DNA of 5,790 bases, taken from the NCBI GenBank assembly GCA_003483345.1, contig DMWH01000022.1, forward strand, positions 1-5,790. The letters are read 5' to 3'. Position numbers and translations under genes: made by a program. The notes under the pieces are model-generated. The model ran no database searches, was not told the DNA's origin, and saw only the letters and a program-made list of their open reading frames with translations. Shown here piece by piece: positions 5,744-5,790 of the stretch (positions are counted from its first letter, which is position 1; each line of letters begins with the position of its first letter). Origin of the DNA: Clostridiales bacterium (lineage in GTDB: Bacteria > Bacillota > Clostridia > Tissierellales > Sedimentibacteraceae).

Positions 5744-5790
5744 GCGACATCAATACTACGCACTCGACATGGCCTGTCTGCGGGAACATG
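5736..5790 (-). CDS. rlmD: 3' end of 23S rRNA (uracil-5-)-methyltransferase RlmD/RumA-like, partial
   Basis: The minus strand enters the window in an open frame and ends MFPQTGHVECVVLMSRL, stop TAA 5738-5736. The block FP-x-T-x-HVE-x-VVL-x-SR is the usual C-terminus of the RumA/RlmD family, AdoMet-dependent enzymes that methylate uridine in 23S rRNA and work on ribosome precursors in the cytoplasm. Only 17 residues are visible, so the catalytic Cys and AdoMet motifs cannot be seen, and a paralogue of the same family cannot be excluded. GC is about 55% by count (30 of 55), much higher than the R-M operon. It points the same way as the operon. The short ending after MSR may be native or may have been replaced by insertion of an element, since this 3' end is a known integration target. 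Confidence 0.6.
   Translation of the reverse strand, partial: MFPQTGHVECVVLMSRL

Noticed and set aside
1..5790. CRISPR array, tRNA or rRNA gene
   Set aside because: I saw no regularly spaced repeats and no cloverleaf or rRNA-like sequence on either strand by reading; a covariance-model search was not possible here.

Overview
The window holds one AT-rich, leftward-transcribed operon for a Type III-like restriction-modification system. On the minus strand the order is a small Cro/C1-type HTH regulator (5277 to 5071), a beta-class DNA methyltransferase (Mod, 5035 to 2930) and a helicase-endonuclease (Res, 2929 to 398). The Mod stop and Res start abut (TAAATG), and the regulator lies only 35 bp upstream of mod, so the three genes are probably co-transcribed. 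A rho-independent terminator at 170-203 sits about 195 bp beyond res.

The organism is most likely a low-to-medium-GC Bacillota, probably Clostridia. Every gene has a strong purine-rich Shine-Dalgarno sequence, the regulator and transposase N-termini look like Bacillota families, and the right edge carries what looks like the extreme C-terminus of the 23S rRNA uracil methyltransferase RlmD/RumA. By my hand count that rlmD-like tail is about 55% GC. The spacer next to it is about 45% GC, and one sampled 60-bp stretch of res is only 23% GC. This step suggests the operon was acquired horizontally.

Region by region on the plus strand: 1-67 is the start of a leftward transposase (IS21/IstA-like by its N-terminus). 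68-247 is its probable leader and terminal region, with an inverted repeat around a terminator. 248-397 is non-coding. 398-5035 is res and mod. 5036-5277 is the regulator with its linker. 5278-5430 is an AT-rich regulatory region with several palindromes. 5431-5735 is a higher-GC, non-coding or decayed stretch containing two direct copies and one inverted copy of a GGTTGAGnnGACA motif, plus tiny ORFs. 5736-5790 is the rlmD-like 3' end.

How the genes work together: Mod should recognise a specific DNA site and methylate one strand of it with AdoMet. Res, bound to Mod, should use its ATPase motor and C-terminal PD-(D/E)XK nuclease to cut DNA with unmodified sites. The HTH protein is a plausible timing regulator of the operon, analogous to a C protein, but this is inference. 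I do not see an entirely new type of system. The points most worth following are the divergent Mod (DPPF motif, Cys-containing recognition region, about 280-residue C-terminal extension), the attached regulator, and the possible integration site at the 3' end of rlmD with its repeat cluster.
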